Of a stretch of DNA of 23,199 nucleotides, positions 16,488 through 23,199 are shown piece after piece (position 1 is the stretch's first letter; every line of letters starts with the position of its first letter). A program made the position numbers and the translations under genes. The notes under the pieces are model-generated. The model saw only the letters and a program-made list of their open reading frames with translations, made no database searches and was not told where the DNA came from. Source of the DNA: a virus; IMG/VR virus record IMGVR_UViG_3300025168_000707, positions 1-23,199 of that record; one strand, written 5' to 3'.

Positions 16488-18281
16488 TTATTCCGGGTTA
16501 GCGGTAAGACCAAACGGGGCGCTATAATATTCATCAGACAAGGTTCCGCCCGTCCCAAGATACGGGAACTTAGGTTTAGACCATGTAGAATATGTAGGGT
16601 TAGAATGAAACTTACTTCCGACAGGAAGATTGAAAAATGTATTATTGACTATTGCTCCAAACGATGTTCCGTATGATATGGTATTATCTCCAGAACTTGC
16701 ACCCTTTGAATTTGGGTGGTGGTGGATAGCAAAGAAATTTAAGCTGAGACCTTGTGCAGCGGTATATCCACCCGCTTCGCTTGTGATACCTAACGCCCCG
16801 GTGGCACCAATACCAACGAAGTGTTGTGTTACACCACCCTCGGGAACCGTGGCAACATCAGAACCATAAACTAAAGTAACACCAGTTTGACCATTTGAAG
16901 TAACTCCAGTAAAGCCGGGTGCGTATCCATCTGGATATAAATCCACACTTGTACCTGCTATGGAATTATTTGATCGTAAGTCTTGTGTGGTTCCGAATGT
17001 ATATGGTGTATAATTACCAATTCTGGTTATTACTGTACTCTGCAATTCACTATGGAAAGGCAGATTAGATTCTATGTTGTCTGTTAAAAGGATATCACCG
17101 AAGAATTTAAATCCTGCTGGGTGCAACAAAGACTTGAGTGCTTTTCCATATTTCTCTATTGATAGTTCTGACTTCAGAACATAAGAGAATCTCTGGTAGT
17201 AATTACTATCATGTAGTTTCTTTCTTGAACTTGGTTTTCCACCATCGTCCAAGTATACACCAGCATATTCTGCGACCGCACCAACAGTAGCAAGTCCGAA
17301 AGCAGTACCATCACCACTAGAAGTTTCAACAGAAAATGTAGAACTCTGTGTGTAGTTTGTTCCGGGGTTTAGAATTATAACTTCCTGAATCTGCCCTGCA
17401 TTATCTACTCTAGAAACTTGTCCAGAGGCACCTACACCACTGTCGGTATTAAGTAAGGTGACTTTATCACCTATCCTATAATTCACACCAAGACTGGTCA
17501 TTTCAAATTTAGTATTTACACCAAAAACAGTTTCATCAACTGAAGAACCTGTGGACAGTACTGCACGAATATCCTGAGAAGCAATAAACGCTCCCTGTAT
17601 ATTGCTCAAAAATAGTTCTGTTACCTTGTATGGACCTTCCTTATATTGAAGAAGATCGTCTACCCTAGCAGATCCAATGTAGGAAGTTCTAGCGATGTTC
17701 ATTTGATTGACGACTTGACCCTTTAGATTAAAAAGATCATTGCCATTATTTGAGGTAATACGTATAGATTTCTTTTCAGACCAGTTACCACCAGAACTCT
17801 CAAACAAATCATTTCTTGGATAATAGACTTCTAAAATACTATTATAGAAAGCATTGAAGAAAAATTCAAAAGACTTCTCTGATCCTTTTATAGCATAGAA
17901 GTCTTTAATTCTTTTAAGAATGTTTTTTCTGTTTATGGTATTTCCAACTTCATCAGTTTCAAAAACAACAGGCAAATCATTCATGAACGTGTTTTCAAAG
18001 GATCCTACAAATTCATCTATAGTCGTTTCTATATCATAGTAATCATTGAGTAGGAGCGTTCTTTCTGTGGCATTTCCAGACTGCTCCATCCATTCGTAAT
18101 ACGCTTCCAGAAAAGCCACAAAGTTGGGGTGATCTGAATTTACAAAATCAGGAACCTGTGATTGGATTAGGGGGGAAATACCTTCCAGCAGACTTTCAAT
18201 TCTGGGTGGGAATTGTACAAGTGTGCCATTATCCCAAATGGTTAAACCGTGAGCTTCACGTAATAGTAATCCTAGAGCCAT
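16488..18281 (-). CDS. 7: Short gp7-like baseplate wedge protein
   Basis: 597 residues from ATG 18281-18279, three bases after the gp6 stop. Recognised by position between gp6 and gp8 and by motifs shared with the C-terminal part of T4 gp7 (1032 residues). HPNFVAFLEAYYEWMEQSG (about 51-69) parallels SNFEAFCEAYIQYLSDG. KRIKDFYAIKGSEKSFEFFF (about 125-144) parallels the DFYSTKGIEASYKFLF segment. LFLSNIQGAFIASQDI parallels HNLLGRLIAGQEV. Near 395, SLLHPAGFKFFGDILLTDNI parallels RFVHPVGFGFIAITLL. In T4 this region of gp7 packs with gp6 in the wedge core. The N-terminal domains of T4 gp7 are missing, and the last 180 residues are Gly/Thr-rich and not recognised. T4 sequences are recalled from memory, so a profile comparison should confirm. 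Likely function: wedge core partner of gp6. Confidence 0.75.
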   Translation of the reverse strand: MALGLLLREAHGLTIWDNGTLVQFPPRIESLLEGISPLIQSQVPDFVNSDHPNFVAFLEAYYEWMEQSGNATERTLLLNDYYDIETTIDEFVGSFENTFMNDLPVVFETDEVGNTINRKNILKRIKDFYAIKGSEKSFEFFFNAFYNSILEVYYPRNDLFESSGGNWSEKKSIRITSNNGNDLFNLKGQVVNQMNIARTSYIGSARVDDLLQYKEGPYKVTELFLSNIQGAFIASQDIRAVLSTGSSVDETVFGVNTKFEMTSLGVNYRIGDKVTLLNTDSGVGASGQVSRVDNAGQIQEVIILNPGTNYTQSSTFSVETSSGDGTAFGLATVGAVAEYAGVYLDDGGKPSSRKKLHDSNYYQRFSYVLKSELSIEKYGKALKSLLHPAGFKFFGDILLTDNIESNLPFHSELQSTVITRIGNYTPYTFGTTQDLRSNNSIAGTSVDLYPDGYAPGFTGVTSNGQTGVTLVYGSDVATVPEGGVTQHFVGIGATGALGITSEAGGYTAAQGLSLNFFAIHHHPNSKGASSGDNTISYGTSFGAIVNNTFFNLPVGSKFHSNPTYSTWSKPKFPYLGTGGTLSDEYYSAPFGLTANPE

Positions 18282-18284
18282 TTA

Positions 18285-20297
18285 TTAATATCCACCGCCG
18301 CCACCACCGCCACCACTACCGCTACCTGAAGATGAAGAAGACGAAGAGGAAGATGAAGATGAAGTGGATGTTGTTGAAGAAGAACTGCTACTAGTGCTGG
18401 TTGAAGAACTACTTACAGTCGCAGATGAACCTATACGCTGCGTACGATCTGTCACATCAAATACCTGAACTGAAGTAGAGTTATCCGAAGAGGAAGCCTC
18501 ATAATTTAAAATATTATTTTCTGGTGTGTAAATAGCATCTTCTTTGGGAGTAACCTCAAACCGAATTGTTCCATTGAAACTCGCACTAAGAGGAGAGAAG
18601 TTTTCGATGTTTATATTACCTCCTGCAAAATCTACATCACCCACATCCTTGAACACCGTTTGTTTAACTCCAAGAACATCTTCATATATTCTAAGTTTTC
18701 CGTTCATGTAGGAATCAATAGCGGCAAGGAATATTGTACCGTCATCTTTCTTATATGCAAAGTTAGAAGATTGGACACTCGCATCTCCTGAAATTCCGTT
18801 TAACGCATTATGATGCGTATTTTCGAGAGTGTTGTTGAATTTTATGGTATAGTTTCTTTGCTTGTTTAGATCAGGAACTAATCTCTTTTCTAATTTCAAA
18901 TCTACGTCAACATACTGCAAAGATGGATCCAAATTCCTGCATAGGTTTTCCAATTGATTTACATACAGTGGCTTACCAAACTTGGAGAGTTCGGTATTTG
19001 CATATAAATTTAAATACACTTCTACGAGTGCGGCCAGTTCATTGGGGGATTTAGCTGTAGATGTTGAGTCATATCCGACCTTAGCATTAAACTTAACATA
19101 AGTGTAGTCGGGGTCAATAAGTTCTGGTATAACACCAACGACGTTCTTAGATTTCAGAACGTCTCTCTTTATTGTTTCTTTTTCTGTGTCAGTTAAAACA
19201 CCCGATGATTTTGGTTTAATTGATATAAAAACTTTTCCGTACTGAGGTGGATCTGCATCCTCTCCTCCATAAATTTTTACGTCTTCTACATTTCCATACT
19301 CATTTAAGATTAAAGACTTGTAATCATTGGAAGTTACTGCTCTGTTTTGAGTTTGATAAAATCTAGGAGCATTTGTTCTTATACTCTCTAGACTTTCTTC
19401 ATTTGATCCTAAATCAGATGAAGATATTACTGACACAACCGAATTTCCGACACTAACGGTAAACGATCTATCAGATGCTGAATCAGATTTACCTAATCCA
19501 TTTGCAACAGCTCCTGAAGTATCCAGATACTCGATTGCTATCACGTTTCCGTCAGCAAGTTTTTTACCAATGATACCATCACCGAAAGTTATTTCATAGA
19601 ATCCATCAGCTCTCAATTCACAAAAATATGCATTTGTTGTAGGGGTTACTTGAGTAATATCAGTAACCTTCGTCCAGACATCACCTCGTCCGCCACTATC
19701 ATTTATCGAAGTTAGAACATTGACCGTCATGTGGTTTGTATCAACATTTGTCGATGGTATGATATATCTGGTTTTTCCTACGAGTGAATGTACATATGAG
19801 ACATTTGCCCAATTGCCCTCATAAATCTCAAAAGTAGGTGATGTATAAGGAGCAGATCCGGTTGTTGAAATTTTAACAGGGGTGCTGTTGTAATATGAAT
19901 ATACGGTGGTGTCCCCGTTTGATGTGATATACTTACCACGAAATCTTGTTTTTGCTGGTATTATTGTGGTGTCTGCCGAAATGTTACTCGACAGGGTAAC
20001 TTGAACTGAGGTTTGAGACGCACGCTTTGAATGTGGAGTGTAGGAAATTTGCTTGGCGTGTGATGCCACCGATGATCTTTTAGCAGCACTATCCAAGAAC
20101 ATTTCATTTGCTACCATGTTTGTATAAAATGATTGGTAGTGAGTATTGTATGCCAATACGTCAAGAAGAACTGAAAGTCCTGATCCCTCAAAGTCATAAT
20201 CCTTGAACTTGTCTTGGTTCTTTAGGTATGACTCGAAGTTCGTCCTAATATCATCAAAATCCAAATCTGTAATATTTTTAGTTGCGTCTATTGCCAT
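18285..20297 (-). CDS. 6: Baseplate wedge protein gp6
   Basis: 670 residues, close to T4 gp6 (660). The ATG at 20297-20295 overlaps the gp25 stop by one base (TAATG), with GAGAGGAC upstream, so it is translationally coupled to gp25. The N-terminal motifs are diagnostic: NQDKFKDYDFEGSGLSVLLD, VLAYNTHYQSFYTNMVANEM, AKRSSVASHA and YTPHSKRASQT parallel the T4 gp6 DYDFEGSRLNVLCDLLAYNT region. Near 325, RAVTSNDYKSLILNEYGNVE begins the baseplate_J-like part conserved in gp6 and P2 gpJ, followed by GKVFISIKPKSSG. In T4, gp6 dimers form the inner wedge ring that triggers sheath contraction. The last 50 residues are odd: a long Ser/Thr run, then GSGSGGGGGGGGY. T4 gp6 has no such tail. Its Gly codons also supply the ribosome-binding site for the gp7-like gene. 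Confidence 0.95.
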   Translation of the reverse strand: MAIDATKNITDLDFDDIRTNFESYLKNQDKFKDYDFEGSGLSVLLDVLAYNTHYQSFYTNMVANEMFLDSAAKRSSVASHAKQISYTPHSKRASQTSVQVTLSSNISADTTIIPAKTRFRGKYITSNGDTTVYSYYNSTPVKISTTGSAPYTSPTFEIYEGNWANVSYVHSLVGKTRYIIPSTNVDTNHMTVNVLTSINDSGGRGDVWTKVTDITQVTPTTNAYFCELRADGFYEITFGDGIIGKKLADGNVIAIEYLDTSGAVANGLGKSDSASDRSFTVSVGNSVVSVISSSDLGSNEESLESIRTNAPRFYQTQNRAVTSNDYKSLILNEYGNVEDVKIYGGEDADPPQYGKVFISIKPKSSGVLTDTEKETIKRDVLKSKNVVGVIPELIDPDYTYVKFNAKVGYDSTSTAKSPNELAALVEVYLNLYANTELSKFGKPLYVNQLENLCRNLDPSLQYVDVDLKLEKRLVPDLNKQRNYTIKFNNTLENTHHNALNGISGDASVQSSNFAYKKDDGTIFLAAIDSYMNGKLRIYEDVLGVKQTVFKDVGDVDFAGGNINIENFSPLSASFNGTIRFEVTPKEDAIYTPENNILNYEASSSDNSTSVQVFDVTDRTQRIGSSATVSSSSTSTSSSSSSTTSTSSSSSSSSSSSSGSGSGGGGGGGGY
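18291..18296 (-). promoter_or_regulatory. Ribosome-binding site embedded in the gp6 poly-Gly codons
   Basis: The minus strand reads GGTGGA, 9 bases before the gp7-like ATG. It is made of the final glycine codons of gp6, immediately before its Tyr codon and TAA stop. It is the only Shine-Dalgarno-like sequence available to the gp7-like gene. Confidence 0.5.
18294..18420 (-). repeat. Low-complexity Ser/Gly-coding tract at the end of gp6
   Basis: About 127 bases of simple sequence encode the Ser/Thr run and the poly-Gly end of gp6. Serine is encoded with mixed TCT, TCA and TCC codons, so the tract is imperfect at DNA level, but on the plus strand it appears as a long purine-rich GAAGATGAA-like stretch. 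Such tracts can change length by replication slippage, so this is a likely site of variation between relatives. Confidence 0.75.
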
Positions 20298-20677
20298 TAT
20301 CGAGTCCTCTCAAGGACAAAAGTTACTTGTGTAGTTTGGTTTATGTTTTTAGGTCTAAAAACAATAGTAACATCATAAGCATTTCTGTCTTCGTTAGTCC
20401 TCACTAGGACATTCAACAGTTCCACTCGGGGTTCAAAATTAGTAATGACCCTTTCGATTGCGTTTTTTATCTTCACTGATATTACAGGAGAAAATGATTC
20501 AAATAAATATTGTCTAACTCCACAATCTATATTAGGTCTAAATGGTCTATCATATTTAGCTGTCTGGACAAGATTCCTAACCGATCTTTTCAGTGCTTCC
20601 ATATCAGTAAGTATAGGAACATCCTTTGTCAGAGGATGTATGTCAAAGTTTAAATCTAAATCTGAGTATCTTGCCAT
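20297..20677 (-). CDS. 25: Baseplate wedge protein gp25
   Basis: 126 residues, normal for the GPW/gp25 family (T4 gp25 is 132). ATG 20677-20675; only a weak ribosome-binding site (TAGGC, rather distant) is visible. Key motifs: MARYSDLDLNFDIHPLTKDV at the start; residues 30-55 with LKRSVRNLV and RPFRPNIDCGVRQYLFES; and NFEPRVELLNVLV around 81-93, containing the conserved EPR triplet. In T4, gp25 binds gp6 and gp53 in the wedge core and helps nucleate sheath assembly; the family is shared with type VI secretion (TssE). It is followed by gp6 with a one-base stop/start overlap, so the two wedge partners are made together. In T4 itself gene 25 lies in a different cluster from 6-7-8; here they are adjacent. 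Confidence 0.95.
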   Translation of the reverse strand: MARYSDLDLNFDIHPLTKDVPILTDMEALKRSVRNLVQTAKYDRPFRPNIDCGVRQYLFESFSPVISVKIKNAIERVITNFEPRVELLNVLVRTNEDRNAYDVTIVFRPKNINQTTQVTFVLERTR

Positions 20678-20704
20678 TGTAGTATATATGCCTAGTTAAG
20701 TACT

Positions 20705-22195
20705 TCAATTGGATTCATTTTGTATTTGTATAGCCTCTGAAATCATAGCTCTAGTTGGACCTAAACGATTGTATGATCTGTCAACCAAGCCTTGATAATC
20801 TGCATAGTCAAACGCTTCTCGTAGTTGATTCAATGTAAAGTTATTCGCTAACCAATTAGCTCTACCTCCAACTATACCCTTTGCAATCTCCTGTCGATAA
20901 AGTAGAACTACAGCGTTTGATTCATACTGAACTTCTTCTTGTCTGTTCTGGGGAGGGGGTGGAAGTGATGGTGTAGAATCCCGTGGTTCCTCTACTACTT
21001 CAACAGTCTCCGTGACTACCACCGATTCGTCACCTTCTTCAATAGTTCCTTGACCTTCTTGGGACTTAGATTCGAGATCCTCGAAGAATTTATCAACGTC
21101 TTTTCCAAACTCTTCTACATTTTCTGCAAGATCTCCCGCAGCTTGTTCTGAAGCTGCTATCAAATTTTCTCCCGCACGAATAAGATCCTCCGCGCCTTTT
21201 TGTATCTGCTCTACTACTTGTTGACCAGCTTCGGCTGCTCCATCAATCAATTCTGCAACCTGCTGTTGAATAGATTCCACTATTCCCTCAACACTTGCTT
21301 TAATTTCTTCTGCGATACTTTCTGGATCTGGTATCAATGAAGTAATCTCTTCCAATGATGGTAGTGACGGTAATTCAAATTTAGGAATCAATGCACTTAA
21401 ATCAGGAGAAGCGAGAATATCCTTAAAAACCTTTCCGATCATACATGGATCTGTCAGAACTCCTGACAAAGCAGTATTAGCCAAACCAAACTTATCAAGA
21501 AAAGCTAATGCTCCAGCGAGAAATGCATTTTCTGCGTTTTTAATATTAGTGATACTTTGTGTTATAGTACTAAGACTTCCTGTCAGTTGACTTATTTGAC
21601 TAACAACAGAAGCCGCTGGAATGTTACCGGGAAATCCAGTTCCTGCTTGTGCTAGTATATTGTTTATCTGCTCCAGAACATTATCTGATTCATTTACAGC
21701 ATCAATACCAAATTCTTTTTTCAAACTATTAAAACCGTGAGAGAAGTTATCTTCTAGTAGTTGTGCTGGATCAGTAGCGAGTGTTGCTAACGCAGAATTA
21801 TAGGCACTTCCAATTCCAAGAATTCTACCAAGATTTGGTTGACCTTGCTGAAATCCAGTGATAACGCCGCTCATTCTGTTTGTATATGACTCAAAATCTA
21901 CCAAATCAGATCGAAACTCGCTAAGTGCATTTGTCCAAGATACTAAAAGAGTTTGGGAATACCCAGTAGGTGGGCCTAATCCTCCCGAACTGTTTATCGG
22001 AAGACTTGCTATACCACCAATAGCATTTCCTATTGCGCCTTTGACACCAGCAGACAATTCTTGAATTGGATTTATCAGTGCATCACCCCGAAGGAAAGTC
22101 TGAATAAAGTCAATTTGATCCGGTTCTAGTAATTGACGAAGGATAGCACAGTTGTTTAGTGGGAAGTCACCGTTTCCTATTTGACTAACTGGCAT
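20705..22195 (-). CDS. Unrecognised helical virion-associated protein between PAAR and gp25
   Basis: 496 residues from ATG 22195-22193, overlapping the PAAR stop by one base (TAATG), with GAGGG upstream. I do not recognise a family. Residues 1-70 include ILRQLLEPDQIDFIQTFL, then Gly/Ala-rich GAIGNAIGGIASLP. Residues about 70-285 are mostly helical, with an NQ-rich, Ser/Thr-rich composition. Residues about 287-375 form a long Ala/Glu/Gln-rich amphipathic helix (IKASVEGIVESIQQQVAELI, LIRAGENLIAASEQAAGDLA) likely to be a rod or coiled coil. Residues 378-420 are an acidic, proline-containing linker (VVVTETVEVVEEPRD, SLPPPP). The final 75 residues form a compact helical domain (REAFDYADYQGLVDRSYNRL). 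No signal peptide or clear transmembrane segment. Coupled translation with PAAR and gp25 suggests a virion or assembly role at the baseplate hub, tape-like rod or spike. This is inference only. Confidence 0.75.
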   Translation of the reverse strand: MPVSQIGNGDFPLNNCAILRQLLEPDQIDFIQTFLRGDALINPIQELSAGVKGAIGNAIGGIASLPINSSGGLGPPTGYSQTLLVSWTNALSEFRSDLVDFESYTNRMSGVITGFQQGQPNLGRILGIGSAYNSALATLATDPAQLLEDNFSHGFNSLKKEFGIDAVNESDNVLEQINNILAQAGTGFPGNIPAASVVSQISQLTGSLSTITQSITNIKNAENAFLAGALAFLDKFGLANTALSGVLTDPCMIGKVFKDILASPDLSALIPKFELPSLPSLEEITSLIPDPESIAEEIKASVEGIVESIQQQVAELIDGAAEAGQQVVEQIQKGAEDLIRAGENLIAASEQAAGDLAENVEEFGKDVDKFFEDLESKSQEGQGTIEEGDESVVVTETVEVVEEPRDSTPSLPPPPQNRQEEVQYESNAVVLLYRQEIAKGIVGGRANWLANNFTLNQLREAFDYADYQGLVDRSYNRLGPTRAMISEAIQIQNESN

Positions 22196-22476
22196 TATGC
22201 AACCCTCACATTGGGAGAACCTGTTATGATCTTATGTCCACATTGAGCCGAATCATTCAATCTAAGAATAGACTTTCCTCCCGCTCTCACCGTGGGAGAT
22301 CCTATGCTGAATGGAGATTGGCATATCTCGGTATCTCCATGATTGTGACAAGCAAGAACAGAGTCCTTAACCGCAACTGGAATTCCATTTATACGAACAC
22401 CTGTTTGAGGTCCACTCTGTATAGGAACACCAGCATTACTATAATCTGTAAAAAGTCTCGCTGCATTTTTTGCCAT
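22195..22476 (-). CDS. 5.4: PAAR-domain spike-tip protein (gp5.4-like)
   Basis: 93 residues, close to T4 gp5.4 (97). ATG 22476-22474 overlaps the upstream stop (TGATG) and has a strong GGAGGAG site 7 bases away. The protein is nearly all PAAR domain: VRINGIPVAVKDSV at 27-40, CHNHG at 43-47, SPFSIGSPTVRAGGKSILRL at 54-73, then CGHKIITGSPNVRVA at 79-93. PAAR proteins fold as a sharp beta cone that caps the central spike trimer (gp5 in T4, VgrG in type VI secretion) and bind a metal at the tip. Cys43, His44, His46, Cys52, Cys79 and His81 are the candidate ligands; the family usually uses His and Cys here. No extra effector domain is attached. Its place just before gp25-gp6 matches T4, where 5.4 precedes 6. 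Confidence 0.92.
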   Translation of the reverse strand: MAKNAARLFTDYSNAGVPIQSGPQTGVRINGIPVAVKDSVLACHNHGDTEICQSPFSIGSPTVRAGGKSILRLNDSAQCGHKIITGSPNVRVA

Positions 22477-23183
22477 CAGAATTCTCCTCCATCGACTATT
22501 CTATCTTTCTTATTTAACATGATAAAGTACACACCATCATCACTAGGATATCTTCCGTAGGTTTCTCTGAGGACTTCATACATTTCTCCTTCGTATAAAA
22601 CTACATCACCTACTTCGTATACTTTAAAATTATTAAGCTCGTCTCTGAAAGTAAATTTCTGAACCCCACTGAAAATAATTTCCTGAACATCCTCAACGAC
22701 TACTTGTTCAGTTTGCTGGTTTGGCAATCCTCCCCTTGGATAGTCTCCGTGAAATTGGGTAACACCCATCTCAAGACCATTAGGCATATAGTATTCTGTA
22801 TCAAAGAATATGTGAATATGATATCCCTCTGTCGTTTCTCCCGACCTAATAGAAGTAGGATCAGGACTCGCAGAAACGGCACCTTCAATCGTATTATATA
22901 AAGGGTAATACCTGTTTATTTCAAAAGGGCCCGTTTCATTGACTGAACTGGGTTGGGATTCCTCTTGGGTGGTGTCTGGTATAGTTGGTGGGGAATACTC
23001 TGTCTGTGACGCAGGAGGAGACGCAGGAGGAGGTGTGGAAGCAGGTGGGGGTGGAGCAGCTGGAGGTGGTGGAGGTGGAGCAGCTGGAGGTGGTGGCGGT
23101 GTAGATGCAGGGGGGGTTGGCGGTGTATAACTAGAACCGCCTCCTCCGACATTACCTGCATTGTTGTATCCGTATCCACTCAT
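22476..23183 (-). CDS. Unrecognised protein with proline-rich N-terminal half
   Basis: 235 residues from ATG 23183-23181, with GAGGAAAG a few bases upstream. After MSGYGYNNAGNVGGGGS, residues about 18-63 are almost all Pro, Ala, Ser and Thr, including runs of five to seven prolines, and must be extended and disordered. Residues 64-100 are polar (SPPTIPDTTQEESQPSS). Residues about 100-235 look like a folded beta-rich domain: INRYYPLYNTIEGAVSASPD, GYHIHIFFDTEYYMPNG, VEDVQEIIFSGVQKFTFRDE, VYEVGDVVLYEGEMYEVLRE and YFIMLNKKDRIVDGGEF. I know no family for it. The stop overlaps the PAAR start, which is coupled to the next gene, so it belongs to the spike/baseplate group. A virion protein carrying a flexible linker near the spike is a reasonable guess only. 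Confidence 0.75.
   Translation of the reverse strand: MSGYGYNNAGNVGGGGSSYTPPTPPASTPPPPPAAPPPPPPAAPPPPASTPPPASPPASQTEYSPPTIPDTTQEESQPSSVNETGPFEINRYYPLYNTIEGAVSASPDPTSIRSGETTEGYHIHIFFDTEYYMPNGLEMGVTQFHGDYPRGGLPNQQTEQVVVEDVQEIIFSGVQKFTFRDELNNFKVYEVGDVVLYEGEMYEVLRETYGRYPSDDGVYFIMLNKKDRIVDGGEF
22484..22490 (-). promoter_or_regulatory. Strong ribosome-binding site for the PAAR gene
   Basis: The minus strand reads GGAGGAG, 7 bases before the PAAR ATG, inside the last codons of the upstream gene. It is one of the best sites in the window and supports the chosen start despite the stop/start overlap. Confidence 0.65.
23050..23096. repeat. Short tandem repeat in the proline-rich coding tract
   Basis: A 23-base sequence beginning ggtggagcagctggaggtgg occurs at 23050-23072 and again identically at 23074-23096, a 24-base period. 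On the minus strand each unit encodes Pro and Ala (PPP-AA-PP), so one repeat adds eight residues without changing frame. It lies in a larger G-rich plus-strand stretch (about 23009-23130) with many GG and GGG runs. Confidence 0.85.
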
Positions 23184-23199
23184 TAATCTTTCCTCAGTT

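Noticed and set aside
20678-20704. CATATATAC upstream of gp25 as a T4 late promoter
   Set aside because: It matches the TATAAATA box too poorly to claim in AT-rich DNA.
22939-23130. Plus-strand open frame encoding a Gly/Ala-rich 63-residue peptide
   Set aside because: It is the reverse complement of the proline-rich tract of the minus-strand gene; its composition is a consequence of that tract and no ribosome-binding site supports it.
1-23199. tRNA genes, CRISPR arrays, insertion sequences, defence or lysogeny genes
   Set aside because: No cloverleaf-like segment, repeat-spacer series, transposase, integrase, repressor or toxin-antitoxin pair was seen; coding sequence for virion proteins fills the whole window.

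Overview
The window is a piece of a tailed-phage genome: a virion-structure module of a contractile-tailed phage (myovirus) of the T4 superfamily. Every supportable gene lies on the minus strand, so the module is transcribed from right to left. Genes are packed with gaps of about 0-43 bases or short overlaps. The assignment rests on recognisable counterparts of T4 baseplate-wedge proteins in T4 order: PAAR tip (gp5.4-like), then gp25, gp6, a short gp7-like protein, gp8, a very large DUF4815-type protein in the gp9/gp10 position, and fibre proteins with tail-collar domains in the gp11/gp12 position. A large DUF4815 protein, enlarged gp8 and multi-domain collar fibres resemble marine T4-like phages such as cyanophages. 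No host-diagnostic gene is present, so the host is not determined. The DNA looks moderately AT-rich (not computed).

Layout in the direction of transcription. 23183-22476: protein with a proline-rich N-terminal half. 22476-22195: PAAR spike-tip protein. 22195-20705: unrecognised protein with a long amphipathic helix. 20677-20297: gp25. 20297-18285: gp6 with an unusual Ser/Gly tail. 18281-16488: gp7-like protein matching only the C-terminal part of T4 gp7. 16473-14095: gp8, more than twice the T4 length. 14079-8908: 1723-residue DUF4815-type protein. 8905-8720: 61-residue protein with a perfect four-heptad coiled coil. 8730-4558: 1391-residue fibre protein. 4531-2405: 708-residue fibre protein with a TTG start. 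2364-922: 480-residue carbohydrate-binding-like protein with a Gly-rich tail. 878-1: N-terminal part of a beta-helix, tailspike-like protein running off the left edge.

How the genes work together: gp25, gp6, gp7 and gp8 should form the baseplate wedge. The PAAR protein should cap the central spike. The DUF4815 protein probably forms the wedge periphery and fibre attachment. The last four genes probably make the host-contacting fibres. These share modules: a beta adapter domain, tail-collar domain, and a jelly-roll-like carbohydrate-binding-like domain. This suggests evolution by domain duplication and shuffling. No tRNA, CRISPR array, insertion sequence, integrase, origin or convincing intrinsic terminator was seen. 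No stretch over 300 bases lacks a gene.

I see no wholly new system here. The best leads are the unrecognised 496-residue and proline-rich proteins flanking PAAR, the possible fibre-chaperone coiled-coil gene, the insertion splitting a collar domain, and a short beta module that seems to recur across gp7, gp8, the DUF4815 protein and a fibre.
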